Assembly: GCA_958510875.1 (NCBI GenBank) | Contig: OY294070.1 | Coordinates: 44,601,299-44,665,298, forward strand | DNA from: Endomychus coccineus | Taxonomy: Eukaryota; Arthropoda; Insecta; Coleoptera; Endomychidae | DNA length: 64,000 bases | Direction: 5' to 3' | Shown: positions 27,996 through 36,857 of the stretch, in pieces | Layout of the letters: every line of letters starts with the position of its first letter | Numbering within the stretch: the stretch's first letter is position 1 | Program-made: the position numbers and the translations under genes | The notes under the pieces: model-generated | What the model was told of the DNA's origin: nothing | Seen by the model: only the letters and a program-made list of their open reading frames with translations | Databases searched by the model: none

Positions 27996-28094
27996 GTAAG
28001 CTATATTATTTCGTATGCGACTTTTTGTCGTTATTTTACACATATTTTGTCGTAGAAGTTTGGCGCAGTATTGGCGTCGGACGAGCTGAGCAGT

Positions 28095-29654
28095 ATGTTA
28101 CCCGACCAGTCGCAGCCACAGGTACAACAAGGAACTTCGTCGATTGAGACTGAAATGGTGTTTCTGAAACCACCAGAAACCATAGTACCTCTGTCGCAGC
28201 CATCCACGTCGTCTTCACGTCGATCGCTCAAACGACCTAGCCCTGGAGAAATATCGTCGCCGGGAACGTCTCGTCCGGTAGGGAAGATACAACAGGAGGT
28301 GGCTGTAAAAAAAGTCAGAATAGATTCGCCACCACAACCGTCGCCGTCGATATATGAATCAGACGCCGAATCCATCCGGTCCGTCGCAGCTACACATAAA
28401 TCATCGTCGTCGTCGTCGTCGTCGTCGTTGTCATCGGTGGTGAATTATCAACAAACGTTCAGAGACAAGTACGAAGTGTTCCGTTCGAGATTCGCACAGC
28501 TGTCAGAAATCAAGCAGAAATCGATGACCAAGATAATTCGTCGGTCCGGTAGTGTCGTTCTCACGTTCGCTCTCGTCGAATATGGGGAAATTTATCAACC
28601 ATCGGCAAATCTGCGAGAAATATACGACAGCATATTCAAACACAAAGAGGATGCCAATAACACCGTCCCCCACGAATTGCTACAACTGATACGTATGACG
28701 TGTGCGGAAGCGGAACACGCTGGCTGTGTTTGCCGTAGATGGACAGAAAGGAGATCGACATCGTTGATGACGACGACGACGACGACGACAACGACGATGA
28801 AAACGGCACAAACGCAGACTACGGAAGAACCAAACGTAAGCCAACAGATACAGCCTCCACAATCGATTCAGAGAATGCATAACACACCACATTGCAATCG
28901 TATTCCGAAAATTAACTATTTCGCTGTATCGTTCACCCAGAATTTAGCACATGAAATAACCGTACCGCTGATGAGAAGCTATTTTTACAATAATCCAGAC
29001 GGCACCGCCACCAACTCTATAAATATAAATATATTGTTACAGTTGACAAATTCCGCTACCGAAGAAATTTCATCAGCCCTTATCGAAGAAACGTTATCGT
29101 TCAAATTCCCAGTAATCATGGAAAAATATTTTTCGCTATTGAGGCGATCCAGGAACGAATATATATCGGCGAATCATCTGGACGATGTGAAGAGATATCA
29201 AGTGACGGTCCAAATTAACGTGTTAGTAAGTAAATTGGAGAAAATTCTGAAACAATTGAAAGACGAATCGCGTACGATCCCGAACGGTCAAGAGGCTGCC
29301 GAAAGCTATGTCCAAGGCGTGTGTGGAGAATTTTTCAAAACGGTTCCCAATATTTTAAACGATGTCGAAAAAACCGACCAGGAAAATGCACGTGTCTTGA
29401 AGTCTGCGTGGAGGAATAAATTATTGGAATTACACAGAAGACATTTTCCCGAAGAATTAAATGGAACGGGTGTCGTCGAATATCTATACAATTGTCTGCT
29501 TCGTGGTGATCACAATCGTGAGGCCATCACCAAAGAGGCCGATGTGATGTGTTCGATCGCCACGAACGAGACCGTTGGCAATACACATAACGTCTTGCGT
29601 CCCGTAACACATGCGATGATAATGGAAAATTTGCGAAAAACGATAAATAATTGA
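28095..29654 (+). CDS. 520-620-aa paralogue family, member 1 (519 aa or longer)
   Basis: From the ATG at 28095 it aligns with the 527-aa protein at 30306-31889 over its whole length, and its C-terminal half aligns more distantly with the minus-strand 616-aa protein at 48855-50705. An N-terminal Ser/Pro/Gln-rich region precedes a conserved block (FRDKYEVFRSRFAQL, IIRRSGSVVLTFALVEYGEI). A Thr/Met-rich linker and a helical C-terminal half follow (NYFA, ELTVPL-type IRNYF.NPDG, YQ.T.QINVLV.KLEK, SAWRNKLLELH..HFPEE, YNCLLRGDHN.EAITKEADVM). No known domain is recognised. It may have an upstream exon (27672-27995). Confidence 0.7.
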   Translation: MLPDQSQPQVQQGTSSIETEMVFLKPPETIVPLSQPSTSSSRRSLKRPSPGEISSPGTSRPVGKIQQEVAVKKVRIDSPPQPSPSIYESDAESIRSVAATHKSSSSSSSSSLSSVVNYQQTFRDKYEVFRSRFAQLSEIKQKSMTKIIRRSGSVVLTFALVEYGEIYQPSANLREIYDSIFKHKEDANNTVPHELLQLIRMTCAEAEHAGCVCRRWTERRSTSLMTTTTTTTTTMKTAQTQTTEEPNVSQQIQPPQSIQRMHNTPHCNRIPKINYFAVSFTQNLAHEITVPLMRSYFYNNPDGTATNSININILLQLTNSATEEISSALIEETLSFKFPVIMEKYFSLLRRSRNEYISANHLDDVKRYQVTVQINVLVSKLEKILKQLKDESRTIPNGQEAAESYVQGVCGEFFKTVPNILNDVEKTDQENARVLKSAWRNKLLELHRRHFPEELNGTGVVEYLYNCLLRGDHNREAITKEADVMCSIATNETVGNTHNVLRPVTHAMIMENLRKTINN

Positions 29655-30305
29655 CTTTTGTATCTTAAAATTATAAATAAAATTATTAAAAAAAAAATAG
29701 GGCTTTTTATTCATTCTAGCTCGAATTTGACAACCCCCTCGTACAATCGGTGGACGTTTTGAAATCCGTATAATTATAGTAAACTTCGAACGGCGTGCTT
29801 CTTGTGATTCGAACAACGTCGAGACTTGTACGATAGATCGTAGTATGTTCTGCATCTTACGCGAAACTACACATAGTTCGAGAAATAAATGCGTTAATTC
29901 GTACATCGTGTCGCTCGACAGGCGTTCGAGGTTCAAGGACGATCGATCCTAATATATCTAACTAAATCGATGGCACGCCTGACTTCTACGAAATAATACG
30001 CAGTTGAAATTCTCGGTATTCCGCGTGATACGATGAATATATACGAGGCGGCCTGGAGCGCTTTTTCATATCCGTAGCACGTATCGTGTTTGACGGACAA
30101 ATTTTACCTAAAACAACAATTGTGAGTTTCTAGTCTGAGTGCAAATCATCCAGGTAATACATGTTTTGCTATTTCGTTCGTTCGTTGTCAAAATTCATAG
30201 CGTAAACGTTAACAACCCCTTCGAACATTACGTTCATGCGAATCTTTGTTATAGAACTACGAAGCAATTTCATCTTCACCGATTGTACAAATTCTCTCTC
30301 ATAAA
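29655..30305. other. Intergenic region, no gene supported
   Basis: AATAAA signals follow the stop at 29654. The stretch GCTCGAATTTGACAACC...GGACGTTTTGA (about 29718-29762) resembles 48308-48350 near the Fanzor fossil, hinting at a dispersed fragment. A small minus-strand ORF (29484-29936) overlaps the upstream gene and is not supported. Confidence 0.4.
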
Positions 30306-31889
30306 ATGACCGATAATTCGCCACCTGCATCCTCGCAAGAGCAACGACGATCGCAATCACCACACGACTCGTCTGCGGAAACAGAATTTGTACAAGAGTC
30401 AGCAACAAGTTCAACCTCGAAGTCGTCTCGATCGCCTCTCGATCCTCTCGAACTACTACCGCAGCATAGTCGTCAGATGCCCATGTCTGTAATGCAACCA
30501 CCGTCGCCGTCGTCACCACCACCAACAACACCGACGGAACCGACATCGGTAGTAACGCAACGACAGGGGACTAGGAAACGTACGCTTACGTCGACGCCAT
30601 CGATATGCGAATCGAACGTGGAATCTACGAGCTCCGCTGTCGCGGTATCAACATATAGTACTGCATCGTCTGTGATGGATCACAAACGACTTCTCAAAGA
30701 TAGTTACGAAATTTTCCGTCCTACATTTTTACAGCTGCCGCAAGCCGATCAGAAAGCGACGAGTGAAATAATTCGCCGTTCGGGTAGTATAATACTAACG
30801 TTCGCCCTACTCGAATACGGTAGAATTCATCGGCCGTCAACATCTCTGAAAATACTATACGACGACATATTCGGCAGCAGATACGGCGACGACGCTGACG
30901 ACGACACCGTTCCAGTCGAATTGCTATCGATAATTCGTAAGGTGTGCGCGGAAGCATCTCACGCCGGTTGCGTTTGCCGAAAGTGGAAAAGAAAAAGGTC
31001 GCTGTCTCCCGCCGTATCGTCGGTAATAGCGGCGGCGGCGGCGGCAAGTGAACCGAGTACTAGTCGATATATACCACAGCATCCGTCCAAGAGGCCACGT
31101 CGTTCGCTCGAAACGAAATCGCCTCCTCCCAAAATGAATTATTTCGCCGCGCCGTTAGTGAGAACTTATGCTCGGGAATTGACCGTTCCACTGATCCGTA
31201 ATTATTTCTACGACAATCCAGACGGCGGAGATAGCGGTGACACTACGGACACGAATATATTTCTACGATTGACAAATTTGGCGATGAACGAAATTTCGTC
31301 TGCCATTTTTGACGAAACCCTATCGTTCGATTTCGAATCGATCGTACGTCGATATTTTCTAGAGATGAAACGGTTCCGAAACGAATTCATACAGACGCGA
31401 GACCTCGACGACGCGAGAAAATATCAAATTACGATTCAGATCAACGTGTTAGTCAATAAGCTCGAAAAGAAATTGAAACTAGTCAAAGACGAATCTGACG
31501 AGATTCCTAGTCAACGAGAAACTATCACGAAGTACGTCGACGATGTATGCGGACAATTCTACAGAACCGTCCCGAACGTATTGAATAACTTGGACAAGGT
31601 GTACGAGGAAAATGTACGAACGTTGAGGTCTGTGTGGCGAAATCGTTTGTTAGAAATACACGGCAGCTATTTTCCAGAAGAAACGGGTGACATTAACGTC
31701 GTCAAATATTTATACGATTGTTTGTTGCGCGGAGATCATAATCACGACGCGATCACGAAAGAGGCCGACGTGATGAGTACAATTGCCACGGACGACGAGA
31801 CGGAAAACGATGATACGCAAACTATGCTCAGCACTCTGGCCCATTCGATGATTATGAGAAAATTGAAGGATTTTTCCACAGGGGAATAA
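30306..31889 (+). CDS. 520-620-aa paralogue family, member 2 (527 aa)
   Basis: ATG-started, tandem to member 1. The N-terminus is Ser/Pro/Gln-rich with the shared SSAETEFV-type motif. Next comes LKDSYEIFRPTFLQL...IIRRSGSIILTFALLEYG, a shared cysteine motif (VCAEA.HAGCVC.KW), an alanine run and a helical C-terminal half matching member 1. The CVC motif occurs in both and could be a disulfide or metal site. Function unknown. The duplication is old enough for clear amino-acid divergence but with conserved order and spacing. Confidence 0.72.
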   Translation: MTDNSPPASSQEQRRSQSPHDSSAETEFVQESATSSTSKSSRSPLDPLELLPQHSRQMPMSVMQPPSPSSPPPTTPTEPTSVVTQRQGTRKRTLTSTPSICESNVESTSSAVAVSTYSTASSVMDHKRLLKDSYEIFRPTFLQLPQADQKATSEIIRRSGSIILTFALLEYGRIHRPSTSLKILYDDIFGSRYGDDADDDTVPVELLSIIRKVCAEASHAGCVCRKWKRKRSLSPAVSSVIAAAAAASEPSTSRYIPQHPSKRPRRSLETKSPPPKMNYFAAPLVRTYARELTVPLIRNYFYDNPDGGDSGDTTDTNIFLRLTNLAMNEISSAIFDETLSFDFESIVRRYFLEMKRFRNEFIQTRDLDDARKYQITIQINVLVNKLEKKLKLVKDESDEIPSQRETITKYVDDVCGQFYRTVPNVLNNLDKVYEENVRTLRSVWRNRLLEIHGSYFPEETGDINVVKYLYDCLLRGDHNHDAITKEADVMSTIATDDETENDDTQTMLSTLAHSMIMRKLKDFSTGE

Positions 31890-31932
31890 TCAATTGTAGC
31901 GGTGTCGTCGGATGATCGTTATGATGATGATT

Positions 31933-31964
<32 letters not shown>

Positions 31965-32013
31965 TTCAATAAAACAACAAATAAAAATGTAAAATTCTTT
32001 TTATTTTTCCACC
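31890..32013. repeat. ATG/GAT trinucleotide microsatellite in a convergent intergenic gap
   Basis: A run of TGA/GAT repeats (about 31920-31963) is followed by AATAAA-type signals between the convergent 527-aa gene and the integrase gene. Confidence 0.6.
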
Positions 32014-34029
32014 TCACTTATTGGCACAGTTCTCGTTATTGTGACATTTCGAATTACACAAAATCTTATTCCTAACACAAGCGCACAATTTCGTTCCGCA
32101 CTTTTGTCGACACCAACACCGTACGAATCCTTGTCCCGTACCGTAAGATTGAGCGATGGCCACCGAGCGCAAAGATATTTTCTTGTCGGGCACTTCGCTC
32201 GCATCGATTAATTTCCGCTCACAAACGCCAAATTGGGAACGGCAATACAATTGCTTCAGTATACCGTTACGCGTACCCAATTGATACAGTCCGTCGGCGG
32301 CGTTTCTTCGTAGTACCACGGCCAACACGGCGCGAGCGTCACATTTCGCACGATCGACGTCCGGCACGGTTATACGAACCGTCGCACCCACCTCGACGGT
32401 AGGATTCAATCTGTCCGAGGTTTTCTTCATTACGATCGCCTGTCGTTTCAAACATGTTTTCGAATTCTCACGCTCACCGACGATTCGTTTCGTTTTAGCA
32501 CACAACGAACACAATTTGAGCGTCACGTAGGTCGCGAGAGCAACGTCGTCGCTGTCTTCGTCGTCGCTGTCGTCGGTATTCGCAGATCCCGGCGACGGTA
32601 ACGCGCTACCTTGTACGCAAGAGACGTGCATCGAACATTTACACCGGTCACACTTATCCGTTGGCGTAAACACTTTTGTACATACCGAACACTTTTCGTT
32701 CGATGCAGCCGTCGACGACGTGGACGGCTCGTTTGTCGTGTCGTCGTCGTCGTCGTCGTCGTTATCGCTTCCTTGCTCGGCGTTGTCGTTGACGTTGTCA
32801 TCATCATCATCATCATCGAAATCTTCACGATCGCGCGGATCTTTCTCGGTAGCAACCGCGATACGATCGCCGCGAGCAACGTAACTTCCGCCGAATTGTG
32901 ACGACGCGATAACGTTTTCTAATTCTTCTTCCGTACAAAGGATACGTGACAATTCTCGCGGAATGGGAATCGACGACAGTCCCATCTTCACCGGACACCC
33001 GAACATCGCTTCGTACGGAGACCTACCGATACCGGCGTGGTACGATCTGTTCTTCATCAATTGTACGAACATCAAACCGTCGCTCCATCTCGTCGTTCCG
33101 TTGTCGGCCATCCAAACGCTTATCATGTTCTCCACGTCTTGATTGGCACGCTCCACGCTACCCTGACTGGCGCTATGTCTAGGTTTACCGTGAACTATTC
33201 GGAATCCGGGGAATATAACGGTCAAATGTTCGATAATGCTGTTGCAGAATTCTCGACCGTTGTCGGATTGTAGAATATTGGGAGCGCCGAACAACGTGAA
33301 AATTTGCAATAGATTATAAGCCACTTCTTGGCCACGTTTCGATTCTAACGCTCTCAGAATCACGAACTTGGTCAAATGATCCTGATACACCATGATGAAC
33401 TTGTATTTACGATCTTTGGACGATTGTAGATCGATCAAATCGACTTGGCATCTGCTGTTGAACTCCGAGAACAGTAGCGGTCTTACAACGATATTTTTCT
33501 TTTCGCGCTTTAGCTTTTGCTGACAATTTTCACAGACGCTAATGAAATACTTAACGTCCGATTGCGTGATATTTTTGTAACGACGCGACAATTCCTTGTA
33601 GGTACGAACTCGTCCTCTATGTCCCAACGATACGTGCGCGTCGTAGATGACGTCGAACAACTCGTCGTGATGCACGTAAAAGAGTATATTCGTCAAACAC
33701 GCGGCAGACGAATCGATCGGTTTACTTTTCTTTTTCGACGACGACGACGACGACGACGACGCGCCTACCGGCTTGATCAGTTTATCGATACCGTTAACGC
33801 GCAACACGTCGAATTGTCTCGTCAACCAATAATATCTAGGTGTTTTTTTAACGTTCGATTTTCGCAGTTTTCGAATCTCGTCGATTAAAGACCAATACTT
33901 TTCTTGCGATAAAGATACCGTGTTTGTTCGGACACTTTTTTCTTCCAATAAATCGTAGAATCTTTGCTTCATAACATCCTTATTTCTATCTGGCTTATCG
34001 GCGATTTTTTTCCGTTTCGACGATGACAT
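32014..34029 (-). CDS. KRBA2/GIN-type DDE integrase with zinc domains, 671 aa
   Basis: A retroviral/Gypsy-like integrase core. An H2C2 zinc finger (HVSLGH...CENCQQK, about residues 130-172) precedes the catalytic triad D197 (CQVDLIDL), D256 (LQSDNGREF) and E293 (GSVERAN), a DD36E spacing. The GKPRHSASQGSVERAN context is typical of cellular KRBA2/SCAND3-like and Ginger (GIN) integrases. After an Asp-rich linker comes a PHD-like C4HC3 region (CSVC, CDRCKC, LCSLC), and at the C-terminus a cysteine-rich CRC-like segment (CWCRQKCGTKLCACVRNKILC). ATG 34029 is chosen over an upstream GTG. All catalytic residues are present. It could insert the element into DNA or be a captured transposase. Confidence 0.85.
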   Translation of the reverse strand: MSSSKRKKIADKPDRNKDVMKQRFYDLLEEKSVRTNTVSLSQEKYWSLIDEIRKLRKSNVKKTPRYYWLTRQFDVLRVNGIDKLIKPVGASSSSSSSSKKKSKPIDSSAACLTNILFYVHHDELFDVIYDAHVSLGHRGRVRTYKELSRRYKNITQSDVKYFISVCENCQQKLKREKKNIVVRPLLFSEFNSRCQVDLIDLQSSKDRKYKFIMVYQDHLTKFVILRALESKRGQEVAYNLLQIFTLFGAPNILQSDNGREFCNSIIEHLTVIFPGFRIVHGKPRHSASQGSVERANQDVENMISVWMADNGTTRWSDGLMFVQLMKNRSYHAGIGRSPYEAMFGCPVKMGLSSIPIPRELSRILCTEEELENVIASSQFGGSYVARGDRIAVATEKDPRDREDFDDDDDDDNVNDNAEQGSDNDDDDDDDTTNEPSTSSTAASNEKCSVCTKVFTPTDKCDRCKCSMHVSCVQGSALPSPGSANTDDSDDEDSDDVALATYVTLKLCSLCAKTKRIVGERENSKTCLKRQAIVMKKTSDRLNPTVEVGATVRITVPDVDRAKCDARAVLAVVLRRNAADGLYQLGTRNGILKQLYCRSQFGVCERKLIDASEVPDKKISLRSVAIAQSYGTGQGFVRCWCRQKCGTKLCACVRNKILCNSKCHNNENCANK

Positions 34030-34071
34030 TTCGTATGACAAACGAGCGGAATAAATTGGGGATATATATAT

Positions 34072-34104
<33 letters not shown>

Positions 34105-34149
34105 TGAAACGACGACGGACGGAACGGTTCGATACGTACACGTTCGCAC

Positions 34150-35871
34150 TTACAATAATATATCGTCGTCGATCATCAAGGCTACGAGACCGTCCATTTT
34201 CAACGAAGCGGGTAGGAAATTATCGACCGGACCGAGTACGGTACGTTTATCGGCAATTTTCAAGATTACGTTCAAATCGATATCGACCGTGACGTTTTGT
34301 AGAATTTGCAGCATCTGATTTTCCGTTTGCCACACTTTCGCTATCGTATTATTACTACGAATAAACTTTTGGGCGTATTTCAAGCTTTCGGTTAACGTTT
34401 CGCTGGCACGCTGAGGCTTGTTTTTCATGATAGATAGAATCTCGTCACTCCCCTTCGCTCCGGAATCTATTATGGCTCTGCACACGTCGTCGTCGACGTT
34501 ATCGGTAACGAAAAAAGAATTCGAATCCGCGTCCGCGTCCGCGTCGTCGTCGTCGTCGTCACCGTTGGAACGTTCGAAAGCCATATCGTTGGCGTATTGC
34601 ATAAAATCGTAGGCCGTCATACTGTCGTACAATTGGACTAAACACAACAGTACGTGATTGAAAATATCGACAGTCTTACTTTTCGTCCGTTTCCTTTTGT
34701 TACCCTTCGTATCGACGTCGTCACCATCGTCGTCGTCGTCGTCGTCATAGCAAACGTTAGCGAGATATACGTATTTGAACACGCGACCCCATTTCGGATG
34801 GCGTTCGAACGACGTAATATTCTTTCCGATCTTATCGTGTAAACGGAGAGCGTGCGTCTGCGAAAATTCTATTCTCGTTTTGCCAAAGTAAACGTACATG
34901 TTAAGGTGACAATTTATACGCAACAACACTTCCAACGAAACGGCCTCGCTTACGATAACCGTTACGGTGGTCGTATCACCGTCGTTGTCCATGTTCATCG
35001 ATTTGTATCGTCCCGAGTGTACGCGCACACATCGTCCGTCGACCAGCACTATACTATCGGAGGTGTGTATGCTATAATAACAAATGACGGGATCTCGCTT
35101 GAATATTAATACGACGCGAAACCTGTTCAGATCGTCGACGAGTCCGGGAAAAATTTCGTATGGAATCCCGATTTGATCGATCGTCATGTCGGACGTCGCC
35201 GGTAGCACGGTACACCGAAAAGTAAAATGATATCGACCGGGCGAAGCTTCCTGCTTCACGAAACTTCTACGTCCTTGCGTTTGCTCTCTCACCGACTTGT
35301 TGAGCAAATCGCAATTCTTCACGGTCTTCTCCAATTTCAGCATGTCCGCAGCGTCGATGTGATCGATCGGTGTTTTTGACGTTTCAATTTTATAGATACG
35401 ATTGACGAGAGTGAAATACGGCTCGGTCAGTTGTTTCCATTGAGGCGTCACCCAGATGCGTCGCTTGCCGTAACGATATCGACACTTTATAATGGCCGGA
35501 CCCAGCGATTTGATGAACGTCAATAGTTTGTAGAGACGCTTCTCGTTCCGTCGAAATACATTTCGGCAATTCGAACAACTGTTTGCGTGCGATTTCATCC
35601 GCTTACGGGCGTTATTCACCGAACTGTTGCTGTTATTTAACGATCGCAAAATTTTCGCCAACGCCCGAAATTCGTCCCATTCTAACAGGTTCCGGTCGGG
35701 ACCCGTTTTCAACACACGCGTATCGTTCGTTTCGTCAATTTCCATGTTGTTCTCCAATTCGATCACGTTGTCCACGATTTCGTACGAATCCAAAGGTTGT
35801 CTATTTCTTCGACGTAGCGGCGTCTTACCCGGTGTTGACGATAACGACGAGGACGACGGTAGTAACGACAT
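34150..35871 (-). CDS. 573-aa protein, unknown
   Basis: ATG 35871 is used; the frame opens at an upstream TTG. The N-terminus is Ser-rich and polar. A small cysteine pair (SCSNCRN) lies near residue 100. Residues about 120-400 look globular (KRRIWVTPQWKQLTEPYF; YHFTFRCTVLP; LVDGRCVRVHSGRYKSMNM). Two Asp-rich runs precede a helical C-terminus. It lies 120 nt upstream of the integrase in the same direction, so co-expression is possible. No family is recognised. Confidence 0.68.
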   Translation of the reverse strand: MSLLPSSSSLSSTPGKTPLRRRNRQPLDSYEIVDNVIELENNMEIDETNDTRVLKTGPDRNLLEWDEFRALAKILRSLNNSNSSVNNARKRMKSHANSCSNCRNVFRRNEKRLYKLLTFIKSLGPAIIKCRYRYGKRRIWVTPQWKQLTEPYFTLVNRIYKIETSKTPIDHIDAADMLKLEKTVKNCDLLNKSVREQTQGRRSFVKQEASPGRYHFTFRCTVLPATSDMTIDQIGIPYEIFPGLVDDLNRFRVVLIFKRDPVICYYSIHTSDSIVLVDGRCVRVHSGRYKSMNMDNDGDTTTVTVIVSEAVSLEVLLRINCHLNMYVYFGKTRIEFSQTHALRLHDKIGKNITSFERHPKWGRVFKYVYLANVCYDDDDDDDGDDVDTKGNKRKRTKSKTVDIFNHVLLCLVQLYDSMTAYDFMQYANDMAFERSNGDDDDDDADADADSNSFFVTDNVDDDVCRAIIDSGAKGSDEILSIMKNKPQRASETLTESLKYAQKFIRSNNTIAKVWQTENQMLQILQNVTVDIDLNVILKIADKRTVLGPVDNFLPASLKMDGLVALMIDDDILL

Positions 35872-36069
35872 CGTCACGTCGAGCGTTACGGGGGAAAAAA
35901 AAAGTATCAATCCGGAAACACGTCGTTACAGAGTGAAATACTCGATTGAATAATAAAAAAAAAACTTAAACTTCAATATCGTTTATTACAATTCATAATT
36001 TGTGTGGTCGTGAGTGGGGGTGGGGGCGTGGAGGTGGCCGAGGAGGCGGTTCGCACAGATGAACGCGTG
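35872..36069. other. Intergenic gap with poly(A) signals
   Basis: A short gap between two minus-strand genes with AATAAAAAAAAAAC (about 35950) and a G-rich GGGGGTGGGGGCG stretch (about 36017-36030). No gene is seen. Confidence 0.4.
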
Positions 36070-36603
36070 TTACTGTTCGGCGAGAATAGTCCATTTGAAA
36101 TAATCTCTATCGGTAACTAACGAAAATTTCGAACGTCGGATCGAAAACCACTCTCGGACAAACGGATACGAAGTGGCATCTAATACGAAAATATTCCGAG
36201 CTCTTTTCGTGGCAATCGATCCCTGCAACCATTCCAAAAACGAATTCATATATCTGATTATCGAAATATTCTCGATGGCTAACGATTTCTCTATCGTATC
36301 TTTTCCGATAGTCCTCTGCCTTTGTTGGGGATTCATACACGCCAACAACACGTAACACGTCGAATATTTCACAAACATTTCGGTAATAACGTTGTTATTG
36401 ATGGTTTCCATAGTCGAACAACCGTCGATTATTATCAAGCCTTTTACAGACTTCGGAGAATTTACATACAATTCGCGCATAACATGATACGTAGCAGGGT
36501 AATAGTTATCGACTATCGAATTGTAATTGAACGACGGCCACGGTGAGAATTCGTCATCGCTATAAGTTTCCTTCAATTGCTGGAAAAGAGAAGAGCTATC
36601 CAT
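36070..36603 (-). CDS. 177-aa protein, unknown
   Basis: ATG 36603 (MDSSSLFQQLKE) is chosen over a GTG four codons upstream. The protein shows alternating hydrophobic strands and helices (KGLIIIDGCSTMETI, CYVLLACMNPQQRQRTIGKDTIEKSL, NIFVLDATSYPFVREWF). This resembles a Rossmann-type or RecA-like fold but has no Walker motif. No signal peptide. It is the last minus-strand gene of the core, divergent from the tyrosine recombinase. Confidence 0.6.
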   Translation of the reverse strand: MDSSSLFQQLKETYSDDEFSPWPSFNYNSIVDNYYPATYHVMRELYVNSPKSVKGLIIIDGCSTMETINNNVITEMFVKYSTCYVLLACMNPQQRQRTIGKDTIEKSLAIENISIIRYMNSFLEWLQGSIATKRARNIFVLDATSYPFVREWFSIRRSKFSLVTDRDYFKWTILAEQ

Positions 36604-36694
36604 GATGGCAGACACACAGATACCGACCGCTCACTAACACGACTACTCGACATACGAAATTTCTCTACTGGAAATCTCACGGAACGACTTCAAT

Positions 36695-36831
36695 TCAGTT
36701 ATAGACATCGACGCGATGAATGTTACGTTATATGTGTAGACGAGTATCCCACCACTCAATCTCGTTCGAAATGTTTATAAGGGTGAAATTCGTATCTCAT
36801 GGCGGTCACGTGTTGGCGGTGAACGGGTTAA
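36695..36831 (+). pseudogene. Fanzor internal-deletion relic ending in TTAA
   Basis: HRRRDECYVICVDEYPTTQS (the Fanzor RuvC/zinc-finger approach) is followed by TCGAAATGTTT. The sequence then jumps straight into TATAAGGGTGAAATTCG, the inner edge of the left-type terminal repeat, and ends ACGGGTTAA (TTAA 36828-36831). The junction coincides with an 11-bp sequence present at both parental sites, so it looks like a microhomology deletion of the zinc finger and gene end. Confidence 0.65.
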
Positions 36832-36857
36832 ATAAAACGCTATTCACGATATAAGAG

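Noticed and set aside
32523..32879. Thr/Arg-rich 118-aa ORF and other frames in polyaspartate/polyserine regions (for example 24206-24418, 25684-25953, 28680-28892, 34418-34612)
   Set aside because: They are alternative-frame readings of trinucleotide runs inside real genes.
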